Positions 1 to 6,111 of a DNA stretch of 7,243 nucleotides are shown here, in pieces. The DNA comes from Ruminococcaceae bacterium UBA1865 (GTDB taxonomy: Bacteria; Bacillota; Clostridia; Oscillospirales; Acutalibacteraceae). The stretch covers positions 14,958 through 22,200 of the forward strand of contig DDHX01000059.1 of NCBI GenBank assembly GCA_002338255.1, in the 5' to 3' direction. The notes beneath the pieces are model-generated. The model had not been told where the DNA came from and ran no database searches. It saw only the letters and a program-made list of their open reading frames with translations. The position numbers were made by a program, and so were the translations under genes. Each line of letters opens with the position of its first letter. The stretch's first letter is position 1.

Positions 1-1444
1 TACCAGCCCGTACTTCCTCGGGGGTTCTTACGTCAAGAAGCGTAACCTTCCCACGGTCGAGCGTATCGACTTCGTCATAATGAAATACTTTTGTATCTCC
101 GCGCAAAATATTGGAGGCCGTAAAGCCGAGCATATTGACCGGATCTTTTGCCGAGGAATAAGGGGGAGCGTAGCAAAGCTCCAATTTTTCAAGGTCATAG
201 ACCGTTCCGCCCAAACGAAGAGCGGTTCCCAGAACATCAATGCGTTTTTCCACTCCATCGTAGCCGACTGCCTGTGCGCCAAGAATTTTGCCATCCTGCG
301 CGAACAGCAGCTTCATGCTAAGCTGTGATGAATTCGGATAGTATGTTGCGTGACTTGCCGGATGCACATACGTTTTTTGATAAGGAACATTTTGTGCTTT
401 CAGCTGTTTCTCATTTAAACCGGTGGAGGCCGCCGTCAGGTCAAACACTTTAAGGACTGCGCTGCCCTGTACGCCGCTGTCCTTCGTAACACGCTCCCCA
501 AGCGCATTTTCGCCCGCAAGCCGCCCCTGCTTATTGGCAGGCCCTGCAAGGGGAATCACCGTTTGTTCCCCGGTTACAATCTGGCGCACGCTGATTGCGT
601 CGCCCACCGCAAAAATATTTGGGTCGGAGGTCGCGAGCGTATCATCCACCTTAATGCTGCCGGTTGCGGTCACTTCCAGACCGGCTTCCTTTGCAAGGCG
701 GCTGTCCGGTGCGACGCCGATGCTTAAAATGACCAAGTCGGCGGAAAGCTCTTTGTCCCCTGTCAGTTTCACCTTGATGTTTTCTGTCTGTTCAAAACTC
801 TGCACCCCTGTTCCGAACATCAGATGAATTCCGTTCTCTCTGAGGTGATGATGCAGAATTGCTGCCATTTCAGGGTCGAGCGAAGCAACCGCCTGATTTA
901 AAAATTCCACGATGGTTACATCCAAGCCGCGCTCTTTTAAGTTTTCGGCCATCTCAACGCCGATGAAGCCTGCGCCGACAACTACCGCGGTTTTTGCTTT
1001 TTTCTCTTTGATATAATCATCAATACGGTATGTGTCCGGTACGGTACGGAGCGTAAAAATACCGTCGAGTTCAATTCCCGGCAACGGCGGACGTTTCGGC
1101 TGCGCGCCCGGGGAAAGAATAAGCTTGTCGTAGCTTTCCTCATAGCTACTGCCATCCTTGTGATTTTCAACGGTTACAGTCTTTTTTGCGCGGTCAATTT
1201 TCACAACCTCGCTCATTGTGCGCACATCAATCTGGAACCGCTCGCGCAAAAGCTTTGGACTTGTGACGATGAGCCGCTCTTTATCTTTAATTGTTCCGCC
1301 AATATAATAAGGAAGTCCGCAGTTTGCGTAAGAAATGTATTCGCCCTTTTCGAACAAAATAATTTCAGCACTTTCGCTCTGTCTGCGCAGTCTGGTCGCC
1401 GCGCTGGCACCGCCCGCGACTCCTCCTACAATCAGTACTTTCAT
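1..1444 (-). CDS. CoA-disulfide reductase family flavoprotein with C-terminal rhodanese domain (3' end outside window)
   Basis: FAD- and NAD(P)H-dependent pyridine nucleotide-disulfide oxidoreductase of the CoA-disulfide/persulfide reductase branch, predicted cytoplasmic. I translated 481 codons by hand from the ATG at 1444-1442; the frame is open to the window edge. Seen: N-terminal FAD motif GGVAGGASAA (7-16); active-site SYANCGLPYYIGG with single redox Cys42; second dinucleotide motif GAGFIGVE (157-164); FAD-binding AVGDA (279-283); dimer-domain signature YAPPYSSAKDP (425-435); then LLDVRTPEE (469-477), the usual start of a rhodanese domain. The rhodanese catalytic Cys lies beyond the edge. 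Family knowledge: such fusions reduce CoA disulfide, CoA persulfide or polysulfide. A plain NADH oxidase is less likely because of the rhodanese fusion. Start supported by AAGGGTGG 7 nt upstream. Divergent from trxB, and probably co-controlled with it. Whether DsrE or TusA domains follow cannot be seen. Confidence 0.9.
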   Translation of the reverse strand, partial: MKVLIVGGVAGGASAATRLRRQSESAEIILFEKGEYISYANCGLPYYIGGTIKDKERLIVTSPKLLRERFQIDVRTMSEVVKIDRAKKTVTVENHKDGSSYEESYDKLILSPGAQPKRPPLPGIELDGIFTLRTVPDTYRIDDYIKEKKAKTAVVVGAGFIGVEMAENLKERGLDVTIVEFLNQAVASLDPEMAAILHHHLRENGIHLMFGTGVQSFEQTENIKVKLTGDKELSADLVILSIGVAPDSRLAKEAGLEVTATGSIKVDDTLATSDPNIFAVGDAISVRQIVTGEQTVIPLAGPANKQGRLAGENALGERVTKDSGVQGSAVLKVFDLTAASTGLNEKQLKAQNVPYQKTYVHPASHATYYPNSSQLSMKLLFAQDGKILGAQAVGYDGVEKRIDVLGTALRLGGTVYDLEKLELCYAPPYSSAKDPVNMLGFTASNILRGDTKVFHYDEVDTLDRGKVTLLDVRTPEEVRAG

Positions 1445-1515
1445 CCCGATTCCACCCTTCTAATTTTTTATTTATGAAATAAATTTTATATTTTGTAACA
1501 TATTTTTATGTTTTT

Positions 1516-1521
1516 ATGGTA
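1516..1521 (-). promoter_or_regulatory. Putative -10 element for the CoA-disulfide reductase gene
   Basis: Read on the minus strand the hexamer is TACCAT (4/6 to TATAAT). No good -35 lies 17 bp upstream (CAGAGT). Its first base is 29 bp from the centre of the palindrome at 1543-1557, exactly as at the trxB and trxA promoters, which is the main reason for choosing it in this AT-rich stretch. It fits an activator-dependent (class II) promoter. Other AT-rich hexamers nearby cannot be excluded. Confidence 0.4.
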
Positions 1522-1542
1522 TCATTAATTTGTTAAATACTC

Positions 1543-1557
1543 TGTGATAATATCACA
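1543..1557. promoter_or_regulatory. Operator-like palindrome, site 1
   Basis: TGTGATAATATCACA is a perfect 7+1+7 palindrome, readable as TGTGA-N5-TCACA. It resembles a CRP/FNR-type site but with half sites one base closer than the usual N6. Its centre (1550) is 29 bp from the flavoenzyme -10 candidate and 30 bp, about three helical turns, from site 2. Binding by the Crp/Fnr protein at 3110-3793 is inferred. Confidence 0.75.
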
Positions 1558-1572
1558 AAGAATATTTTATTA

Positions 1573-1587
1573 TGTGATGTTATCACA
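1573..1587. promoter_or_regulatory. Operator-like palindrome, site 2
   Basis: TGTGATGTTATCACA has TGTGAT and ATCACA half sites around GTT. Its centre (1580) is 29 bp upstream of the first base of TATACT, placing it near -41 relative to a predicted trxB transcript start around 1621. That is the classical class II activator position for CRP/FNR proteins. Confidence 0.75.
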
Positions 1588-1608
1588 GAATAAATACAAT
1601 TTTTGGAA

Positions 1609-1614
1609 TATACT
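1609..1614 (+). promoter_or_regulatory. Putative -10 element of trxB
   Basis: TATACT matches 5/6 of the sigma-A -10. The place for a -35 (1586-1591, CAGAAT) is poor and abuts the operator, consistent with activator-dependent transcription. The transcript would start near 1621, giving a leader of about 23 nt. TATATA at 1619-1624 is an alternative, but it sits very close to the start codon. Confidence 0.5.
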
Positions 1615-1643
1615 AACTATATATAAGAATTAAAGAAGGTGAA

Positions 1644-2504
1644 ATGATGGCGGACGTAATTATATTAGGGAATGGCCCTGCGGGAATATCCGCAGCAACG
1701 TATGCCGCGCGCGCCGGATTAAGCACAATGGTGATTGGGCGCGACAGCGGTGCTTTGACCAAAGCGGGCGAAATTGAAAATTATTATGGTTTTCCCTCAC
1801 CGGTATCCGGCGAACAGCTCGTCCAGAATGGCATTGAACAGGCAAGCAGGCTTGGTGCTGAAATGATATCTGACGAGATTGTGGGAATCAGCTATGACGG
1901 CCAGTTTACGATGCAGTCAAAAACAAACGAGTATCGGGCCGCAACAGTGATTCTTGCGACAGGCGCTTCACGAAGAGCCCCTAAAATTCAGGGGTTACGT
2001 GAATTTGAAGGAAAAGGCGTTAGTTACTGTGCTGTTTGTGACGCATTTTTTTACAGAGGAAAATCCGTAGCCGTACTTGGCGAGGGAGATTATGCCTTAC
2101 ATGAAACAATGGAGCTTCTCCCGGTTGTCGGTTCCGTCGCACTGTTAACCAACGGCAAGGAACCTTCCGTGGAGTTTCCAAAGGAAGTCACCGTTTATAA
2201 AAATGAAATTTCGTCTTTTCAAGGCGATACGGTTTTAAGCAGCGTCGTTTTTAAAGACGGGAGCAATTTGCCGATCAGCGGCGTTTTCATCGCAGTCGGC
2301 GTAGCGGGAAGCAGCGACTTTGCGAAAAACTTAGGCGCTGAAACCGCAGGAACCACCATTGTAGTTGATGAAAATATGCAGTGTACTATTCCCGGCTTAT
2401 ACGCGGCGGGCGACTGCACCGGCGGCATGCTTCAAATTGTCAAAGCGGCTTACGATGGGGCAAAAGCAGCAATGGGTGTAATTAAGCGAATACGAACGCT
2501 CTAA
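1644..2504 (+). CDS. trxB: Thioredoxin reductase-like flavoprotein lacking the NADPH signature (FFTR-like)
   Basis: Low-molecular-weight thioredoxin reductase family; expected to pass electrons through FAD and a CxxC disulfide to thioredoxin in the cytoplasm. Seen in 286 residues: FAD motif GNGPAG (9-14), ATG motif ILATGAS (103-109), redox pair CAVC (129-132) followed by Asp133, and C-terminal FAD motif AAGDCTGG (254-261). The second nucleotide domain has GEGDYA (146-151), but where NADPH-dependent enzymes carry HRRxxxR the sequence is LLTNGKEPSVEF, with no Arg cluster. The protein is also some 25 residues shorter than typical NADPH-type TrxB. These traits recall the clostridial ferredoxin-dependent flavin thioredoxin reductases (FFTR); the ferredoxin link is inferred. 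Two adjacent ATGs (1644, 1647) share an AAGAAGGTG ribosome binding site, so the start is uncertain by one codon. trxA follows after 141 bp with its own promoter. Confidence 0.9.
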   Translation: MMADVIILGNGPAGISAATYAARAGLSTMVIGRDSGALTKAGEIENYYGFPSPVSGEQLVQNGIEQASRLGAEMISDEIVGISYDGQFTMQSKTNEYRAATVILATGASRRAPKIQGLREFEGKGVSYCAVCDAFFYRGKSVAVLGEGDYALHETMELLPVVGSVALLTNGKEPSVEFPKEVTVYKNEISSFQGDTVLSSVVFKDGSNLPISGVFIAVGVAGSSDFAKNLGAETAGTTIVVDENMQCTIPGLYAAGDCTGGMLQIVKAAYDGAKAAMGVIKRIRTL

Positions 2505-2554
2505 TTGGTTACAATATAATGAAAGCGGGCTGAATTGTTCCAATAAAACTGCTT

Positions 2555-2569
2555 GGTGATTTAGTCACT
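2555..2569. promoter_or_regulatory. Operator-like palindrome, site 3 (trxA)
   Basis: GGTGATTTAGTCACT keeps the core GTGA-N5-TCAC with the geometry of sites 1 and 2, but the outermost bases differ (G and T in place of T and A). Its centre (2562) is 29 bp before the trxA -10 TATAAT, the same offset as at trxB. A weaker imperfect match than sites 1 and 2. Confidence 0.6.
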
Positions 2570-2590
2570 GAAAAGGAATTCTGAATTGCA

Positions 2591-2596
2591 TATAAT
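2591..2596 (+). promoter_or_regulatory. Putative -10 element of trxA
   Basis: A consensus TATAAT, with a second overlapping TATAAT at 2596-2601. At 17-bp spacing the -35 would be CTGAAA (2568-2573), a poor match that overlaps operator site 3, so an activator may replace it. The predicted start near 2603 gives a leader of about 43 nt. Confidence 0.55.
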
Positions 2597-2645
2597 ATAA
2601 TCACAAATTAAAACTATTATACACAAGATATAAAGGAGAATGCAT

Positions 2646-2954
2646 ATGTCTGTTTTAACATTAACTAAAGATAATTTTGATCAAGAGGTCTTAAATTCCG
2701 ATAAAACCGTATTAATCGATTTTTGGGCGTCCTGGTGCGGTCCTTGCCGCATGGTTTCCCCAATTGTTGATGAGATCGCCGAACAGTCCAACGGTACCCT
2801 TAAGGTCGGAAAAGTCAATGTGGATCAAGAAAGCGACCTTGCTTCTCAGTTTGGCGTTCAGAGTATTCCAACGCTGATCGTTATGAAAAACGGCAAAGTA
2901 GTAAACACTTCGGTGGGCGCAAAGAGCAAACAGTCCATATTAGCAATGCTTTAA
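2646..2954 (+). CDS. trxA: Thioredoxin
   Basis: Small cytoplasmic protein-disulfide reductant, the probable substrate of the reductase encoded just upstream. 102 residues, close to the usual thioredoxin length. Seen: DFWASWCGPCRM with the redox pair Cys31/Cys34, the buried Asp25, cis-Pro75 in SIPTLIV, and the Gly83 turn (MKNGK). Start chosen at the second ATG: AAAGGAG at 2632-2638 is 7 nt from it, but only 1 nt from the ATG at 2640, which would add Met-His. The C-terminus (SILAML) is short but complete for the fold. Expressed from its own promoter and closed by a strong terminator at 2974-3008, so it is probably monocistronic or the distal end of a trxB read-through transcript. Confidence 0.95.
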   Translation: MSVLTLTKDNFDQEVLNSDKTVLIDFWASWCGPCRMVSPIVDEIAEQSNGTLKVGKVNVDQESDLASQFGVQSIPTLIVMKNGKVVNTSVGAKSKQSILAML

Positions 2955-2973
2955 TCGAAACAAACAACTTATG

Positions 2974-3008
2974 AAAGCCCCGTATCAATTGATACGGGGC
3001 TTTTTTCT
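2974..3008 (+). terminator. Rho-independent terminator after trxA
   Basis: Perfect 13-bp stem (2974-2986 with 2991-3003) containing GCCCCGTATC, an AATT loop, and a T-rich tail on the plus strand. It separates trxA from the regulator gene. Confidence 0.95.
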
Positions 3009-3023
3009 TTTGCTTTTCTGTAG

Positions 3024-3029
3024 TATAAT
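3024..3029 (+). promoter_or_regulatory. Putative -10 of the Crp/Fnr regulator gene
   Basis: Consensus TATAAT just after the trxA terminator. The -35 position (3001-3006) falls in the terminator T-tract (TTTTTT), a weak match. The predicted start near 3036 leaves a leader of about 74 nt. No GTGA-N5-TCAC site lies here, so there is no sign of autoregulation through that operator. Confidence 0.45.
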
Positions 3030-3109
3030 AGTCTGAATGGATAAATATGAAAGTTAACAGATATTGGAAGTCTCCGCACTAAAAATCAATCTGAAAGAGA
3101 GGTGTCAAA

Positions 3110-3793
3110 ATGGCTGTTACACAAGAGGATCTTGCGTTTATGAAAGAGTCCCTTCCGTTCTGGAATAAAATTTCCGAGGAACAGCAAAAGCAGCTTACAC
3201 GTTCAACGATGCCGCACACTTATGCCAAAGGGCAAAGCATGGATAACGATTCACAGGGCTGCAAGGGTTTGCTTCTGGTAAAAAGCGGGCAGATACGCGC
3301 TTATATTCTTTCTGAAGCGGGAAAAGAAATTACGCTTTACCGTCTTTTCGAACGGGATCTCTGTATTTTTTCAGCTTCCTGCATGCTGAAAGACATTCAT
3401 TTTGATATCTATATGGAAGCGGAACGTGACAGCAATATTTTGATGATTCCAACCGCGATATACAATGAGCTGAACAAAAGCTCCCTTGCGGTTTCAAATT
3501 ATACCAGCGACTTGATTTCCTCCCGTTTTACTGACGTAATGTGGGTAATGGAACAAGTCGTATTTATGAGTTTTGACAAACGGTTGGCAAATTTCTTATT
3601 GGAACAGTCTGTGATTGACGGCAGCGACACGCTCAGTATCACTCATGAGGCGATTGCAAAACACATGGGTTCGGCGCGCGAAGTCGTGACCCGTATGCTC
3701 CAATATTTTCAAAACGAGGGGATGGTCACCCACTTTCGCGGAGGCGTCACCATCACCGACCGAAAAAAGCTTGAAAGCCTTCTCAAGTATTAA
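3110..3793 (+). CDS. Crp/Fnr-family transcriptional regulator
   Basis: 227 residues, the usual family length. An N-terminal cyclic-nucleotide-binding-like beta-roll spans roughly 15-115 (GLLLVKSGQIRAYILSEAG at 53-71), followed by a dimerisation helix (about 125-165) and a winged helix-turn-helix at 176-216. The recognition helix GSAREVVTRML (187-197) has Arg190, Glu191 and Arg195 in the CRP spacing R-E-x-x-x-R, which contacts GTGA half sites, rather than the E-x-x-S-R of FNR. The Arg-Ser cAMP-phosphate motif of CRP is not apparent, and there is no N-terminal Fe-S Cys cluster. Cysteines are 51, 85 and 91; Cys85-x5-Cys91 (CIFSASC) sits in the sensor domain. The effector is unknown; thiol redox sensing is a guess from the cysteines and the redox neighbours. 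Start supported by GAGAGGTG 5 nt upstream. Confidence 0.9.
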   Translation: MAVTQEDLAFMKESLPFWNKISEEQQKQLTRSTMPHTYAKGQSMDNDSQGCKGLLLVKSGQIRAYILSEAGKEITLYRLFERDLCIFSASCMLKDIHFDIYMEAERDSNILMIPTAIYNELNKSSLAVSNYTSDLISSRFTDVMWVMEQVVFMSFDKRLANFLLEQSVIDGSDTLSITHEAIAKHMGSAREVVTRMLQYFQNEGMVTHFRGGVTITDRKKLESLLKY

Positions 3794-3865
3794 TTTTCGG
3801 ACGCTGAGTCGTTTTGCTTCCGCTTGCTTTCCGCTGCCGCGCAGCAGGGAACACTTTTGACCGGA

Positions 3866-3894
3866 TTGCATTTATGAGTCAGCTGTAGTAAGAT
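3866..3894 (+). promoter_or_regulatory. Possible sigma-A promoter upstream of the FtsA-like gene
   Basis: TTGCAT (3866-3871), a 17-bp spacer, and TAAGAT (3889-3894). Transcription would start near 3901, about 80 nt before the chosen ATG. The 3794-3982 gap shows no terminator after the regulator gene, so read-through from it is also possible. Confidence 0.35.
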
Positions 3895-3921
3895 AAAATT
3901 AAAAATATTGATTAAAATTGA

Positions 3922-3936
3922 TACGGAAAATCCGTA
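3922..3936. repeat. 15-bp perfect palindrome in the FtsA-like leader
   Basis: TACGGAAAATCCGTA (6+3+6), 46 bp before the start codon and after the predicted transcript start. It could be an operator or a small RNA hairpin. It shares the 15-bp length of the redox operators but not their sequence. No T-tract follows, so it is not a terminator. Confidence 0.5.
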
Positions 3937-3982
3937 CTACAATATACGCTCACCAAAATCCTGCGAAGCGGAGGCTAACCTC

Positions 3983-6094
3983 ATGCAAGACGAAAAACAA
4001 GACATGAATTCTAAAAATACGAAAGCCGAAACAAAACCTGCGGATTATGTGTTTGCACTGGATATCGGTACCCGGAGTATCATCGGTATCGTCGGGGTGC
4101 CGCAGGGCGATATGCTGCGCATTGCCGCGGTTGAAGCGGTGGACCACCCCAAGCGCGCCATGATCGACGGGCAAATCGAGGACATTGAACAGGTAAGTAA
4201 GGTAGCGCTGCTTGTGAAAGAGCGGCTTGAAAAGCGACTCGGTTACCAGCTGAAACGTGTTTGTGTCGCCGCCGCGGGACGCGCGCTGAAAACACAAAAA
4301 GCCGATTGTGAGCTCACACTGACCCAGTCTCAGGTGATTGACGAAGAACTGGTCAGCCGCCTGGAAGCGGGCGCGATTGAAGCGGCCGAACGGCAGTTCA
4401 GCCCGGAAAGCAATGACAGTAAGCATGTTTTTTACCTTGTCGGTTATTCCGTCGTCCAGTATTCGCTGGATGATTACCCAATATCAAACCTGTTGGATCA
4501 CCGTGGGCAGCGAATCGGCGTGGAAGTCATCGCGACCTTTTTACCGCGCGAGGTAGTCGACAGCCTGTACACGACCATGCACAAGATTGGTCTTGACGTT
4601 GCCAGCCTTACCCTTGAACCGATTGCCGCCATGAACGCCGCGATTCCGCAAAACCTTCGGCTGCTGAATTTGTCGCTGGTCGATATCGGCGCGGGCACAT
4701 CGGATATTGCCGTTTCAAAGGATGGCGGCGTTGTGGGTTACACAATGGCAACCGTGGCGGGTGATGAAATCACCGAGGCCATTATGAAAAAATACCTTGT
4801 TGATTTTGCAGGTGCCGAAAATATTAAGTTAAAAATAGGTGAAGAGGACGACATCTCTTTTAAGGATATTCTTGGATTTGAACATACCGTTACCCCGCAG
4901 GACATAAAGCGGGAGATTGAGCCTGTAATGCGTTCCCTTTGCAGTGAAATTGCGGAGCGCATCGTACAGGTCAACGGCGCGTCACCCTCCGCTGTGTTTT
5001 TGGTCGGAGGAGGCAGCAAGCTTCCCGGAATGTGCGCCTGTGTGGCCGAATGCCTGAATTTGGAAGATAACCGGGTTGCCATCGGCGGCAATAACTTTAT
5101 GATGAATGTCGCTTCAACCGACACGGATATCACCGGGCCGGAGTACGCGACCCCGCTCGGAATCGCCATTTCCGCCGCGCTCAATCTGATTAACGACAGC
5201 TTTTCCATCACGCTGAACGGCGACAGGGCCAAGCTGTTCCGAAGCGGTAAGCTCACCGTACTGGACGTACTGCTGATGAACGGTTACAGCTATAATCAGC
5301 TCATCAGCCGTTCCGGTCAAAGCATGGTCATTGAGCTGAACGGAGAAAACAAGATTGTTTACGGCGGGCATCCCACCGCGGCGCGTATTTTGCTAAATGG
5401 CAGCGAAAGCAATATTTCGGCTGTAATCAAGGCCGGTGACAATCTCCTGTTCGAGCCGTCCATTGCCGGAGCGGACGCACAGCCAACCCTAAAAGACGTG
5501 ATGCCCTTTGAAGAACCTTTTACGGTCACGTTCAATCATACGGATTTTCTGATTGCTGCGCGTGCCACGGTAAACGGGAAGCCCGCGCCATTAGACCAAA
5601 GGCTGTACGCACACGATACAGTAAAAACCGAACGAATTTCCACATTGGGTGATTTTATCCATACATACGGTATGAGCGAAAGCAAGCCGATTTGGGTCAA
5701 CGGACAAGCTGCCGATTCCGATTACAAACTGGCCGCCGGGGATATTCTGAGCTATGCCGCTGAAAAGCAGGCAGCCGAAGAGCCGCCTGTCCCGACAGAG
5801 CCATCTGTACCTGTGGAGCCGGCCTTTGTTTCTTCTGATTCCGCCCCGGAACCGGTCGTTGTTCCTCCGCAGGACACTGTTTTTATTCATCTTACGCTGA
5901 ATCACGCCCCCCTTCAGCTGACACCCCTGCCGGATAAAACGCCGTACCGTTTGATTGATATGCTGAATTTGGTGGACATTGATTTTTCCAAGCCGCAGGG
6001 TAACATCATCCTCCATGTAAACGGGCAGGATGCCGCGTATCTGCAAGCGCTCGCAGACGGCGACCGTGTGGATATTTACTGGGAAGACGCATAA
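3983..6094 (+). CDS. FtsA-domain (actin-like ATPase) protein with triplicated C-terminal modules
   Basis: 703 residues against about 410-440 for ordinary FtsA. After a charged 20-residue tail comes an actin/Hsp70-type ATPase core: phosphate-1 LDIGTRS (26-32), an FtsA-type 1C/SHS2 insertion (about 90-205), phosphate-2 DIGAGTSD (234-241), and adenosine motif VGGGSKLPG (341-349). From about 402 the protein is unlike FtsA: modules at about 402-492, 511-593 and 631-702 share an F-x-x-T-[LF]-N-like opening, a short hydrophobic helix and a closing VNG...GD strand, with a Pro/Glu linker at 597-630. No C-terminal amphipathic membrane helix is seen (it ends DIYWEDA), so membrane tethering as in FtsA is not indicated. 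Clostridia carry such long FtsA-domain proteins of unknown role. Start at 3983 chosen for GGAGG 8 nt upstream; a TTG at 3908 would add 25 residues but lacks a ribosome binding site. Confidence 0.88.
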   Translation: MQDEKQDMNSKNTKAETKPADYVFALDIGTRSIIGIVGVPQGDMLRIAAVEAVDHPKRAMIDGQIEDIEQVSKVALLVKERLEKRLGYQLKRVCVAAAGRALKTQKADCELTLTQSQVIDEELVSRLEAGAIEAAERQFSPESNDSKHVFYLVGYSVVQYSLDDYPISNLLDHRGQRIGVEVIATFLPREVVDSLYTTMHKIGLDVASLTLEPIAAMNAAIPQNLRLLNLSLVDIGAGTSDIAVSKDGGVVGYTMATVAGDEITEAIMKKYLVDFAGAENIKLKIGEEDDISFKDILGFEHTVTPQDIKREIEPVMRSLCSEIAERIVQVNGASPSAVFLVGGGSKLPGMCACVAECLNLEDNRVAIGGNNFMMNVASTDTDITGPEYATPLGIAISAALNLINDSFSITLNGDRAKLFRSGKLTVLDVLLMNGYSYNQLISRSGQSMVIELNGENKIVYGGHPTAARILLNGSESNISAVIKAGDNLLFEPSIAGADAQPTLKDVMPFEEPFTVTFNHTDFLIAARATVNGKPAPLDQRLYAHDTVKTERISTLGDFIHTYGMSESKPIWVNGQAADSDYKLAAGDILSYAAEKQAAEEPPVPTEPSVPVEPAFVSSDSAPEPVVVPPQDTVFIHLTLNHAPLQLTPLPDKTPYRLIDMLNLVDIDFSKPQGNIILHVNGQDAAYLQALADGDRVDIYWEDA
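5186..6091 (+). repeat. Three diverged protein modules in the FtsA-like C-terminus
   Basis: Coding repeats visible only at protein level. Openings: FSITLNG (407-413), FTVTFNH (513-519), FIHLTLNH (634-641). Helices: TVLDVLLMNGY (425-435), STLGDFIHTYG (553-563), YRLIDMLNL (655-663). Closings: LLNG...AGDNLLF (470-490), WVNG...AGDILSY (571-591), HVNG...DGDRVDIYW (678-700). The pattern resembles small beta-grasp (ThiS/MoaD-like) folds, by inspection only. Confidence 0.6.
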
Positions 6095-6111
6095 AACCCC
6101 TGTAATACCAT

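Larger units (their letters stand above)
1534..1596. repeat. 24-bp imperfect inverted repeat with a palindromic operator in each arm
   Basis: Arms 1534-1557 and 1573-1596 match at 20 of 24 positions when one is reverse-complemented, with a 15-bp spacer. Each arm holds a 15-bp palindrome plus the flank CAGARTA on the promoter-proximal side. The arms point outward, one to each divergent gene, so the promoter region is symmetrical. Mismatches are concentrated at the palindrome centre and in the distal flank. Confidence 0.8.

Noticed and set aside
423..827. Plus-strand reading frames inside the flavoenzyme gene (also 80-328 and 1160-1477)
   Set aside because: They lie opposite a continuous minus-strand frame with clear FAD, Cys and rhodanese motifs; translations are low-complexity and resemble nothing known.
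1543..1587. Rex (NADH-sensing) operators
   Set aside because: Rex sites need TTGTGAA-N4-TTCACAA with wider half-site spacing; these are TGTGAT-N3-ATCACA with N5 between TGTGA and TCACA.
2506..2544. Imperfect inverted repeat ATTGGTTACAAT / ATTGTTCCAAT after trxB
   Set aside because: Bulged stem with a long loop and no T run; too weak for a terminator or operator.
2591..2605. Fourth operator overlapping the trxA -10 (TATAATATAATCACA)
   Set aside because: Only the right half ATCACA fits; the left half has two mismatches and is explained by the -10 element.
2640..2645. Earlier ATG for thioredoxin (adds Met-His)
   Set aside because: Only 1 nt from the AAAGGAG site; the ATG at 2646 has ideal 7-nt spacing and the usual thioredoxin N-terminus.
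3037..3082. Tiny leader ORFs (6 and 11 codons) before the regulator gene
   Set aside because: No Shine-Dalgarno and no regulatory codon pattern; expected by chance in this length.
3833..3845. Terminator after the Crp/Fnr gene (GCTGC-CGC-GCAGC)
   Set aside because: The stem is 5 bp and is followed by AGGGA, with no T-tract.
3908..3982. TTG start that would lengthen the FtsA-like protein by 25 residues
   Set aside because: No ribosome binding site, and it crosses a palindrome in the leader; the ATG at 3983 has GGAGG 8 nt upstream.
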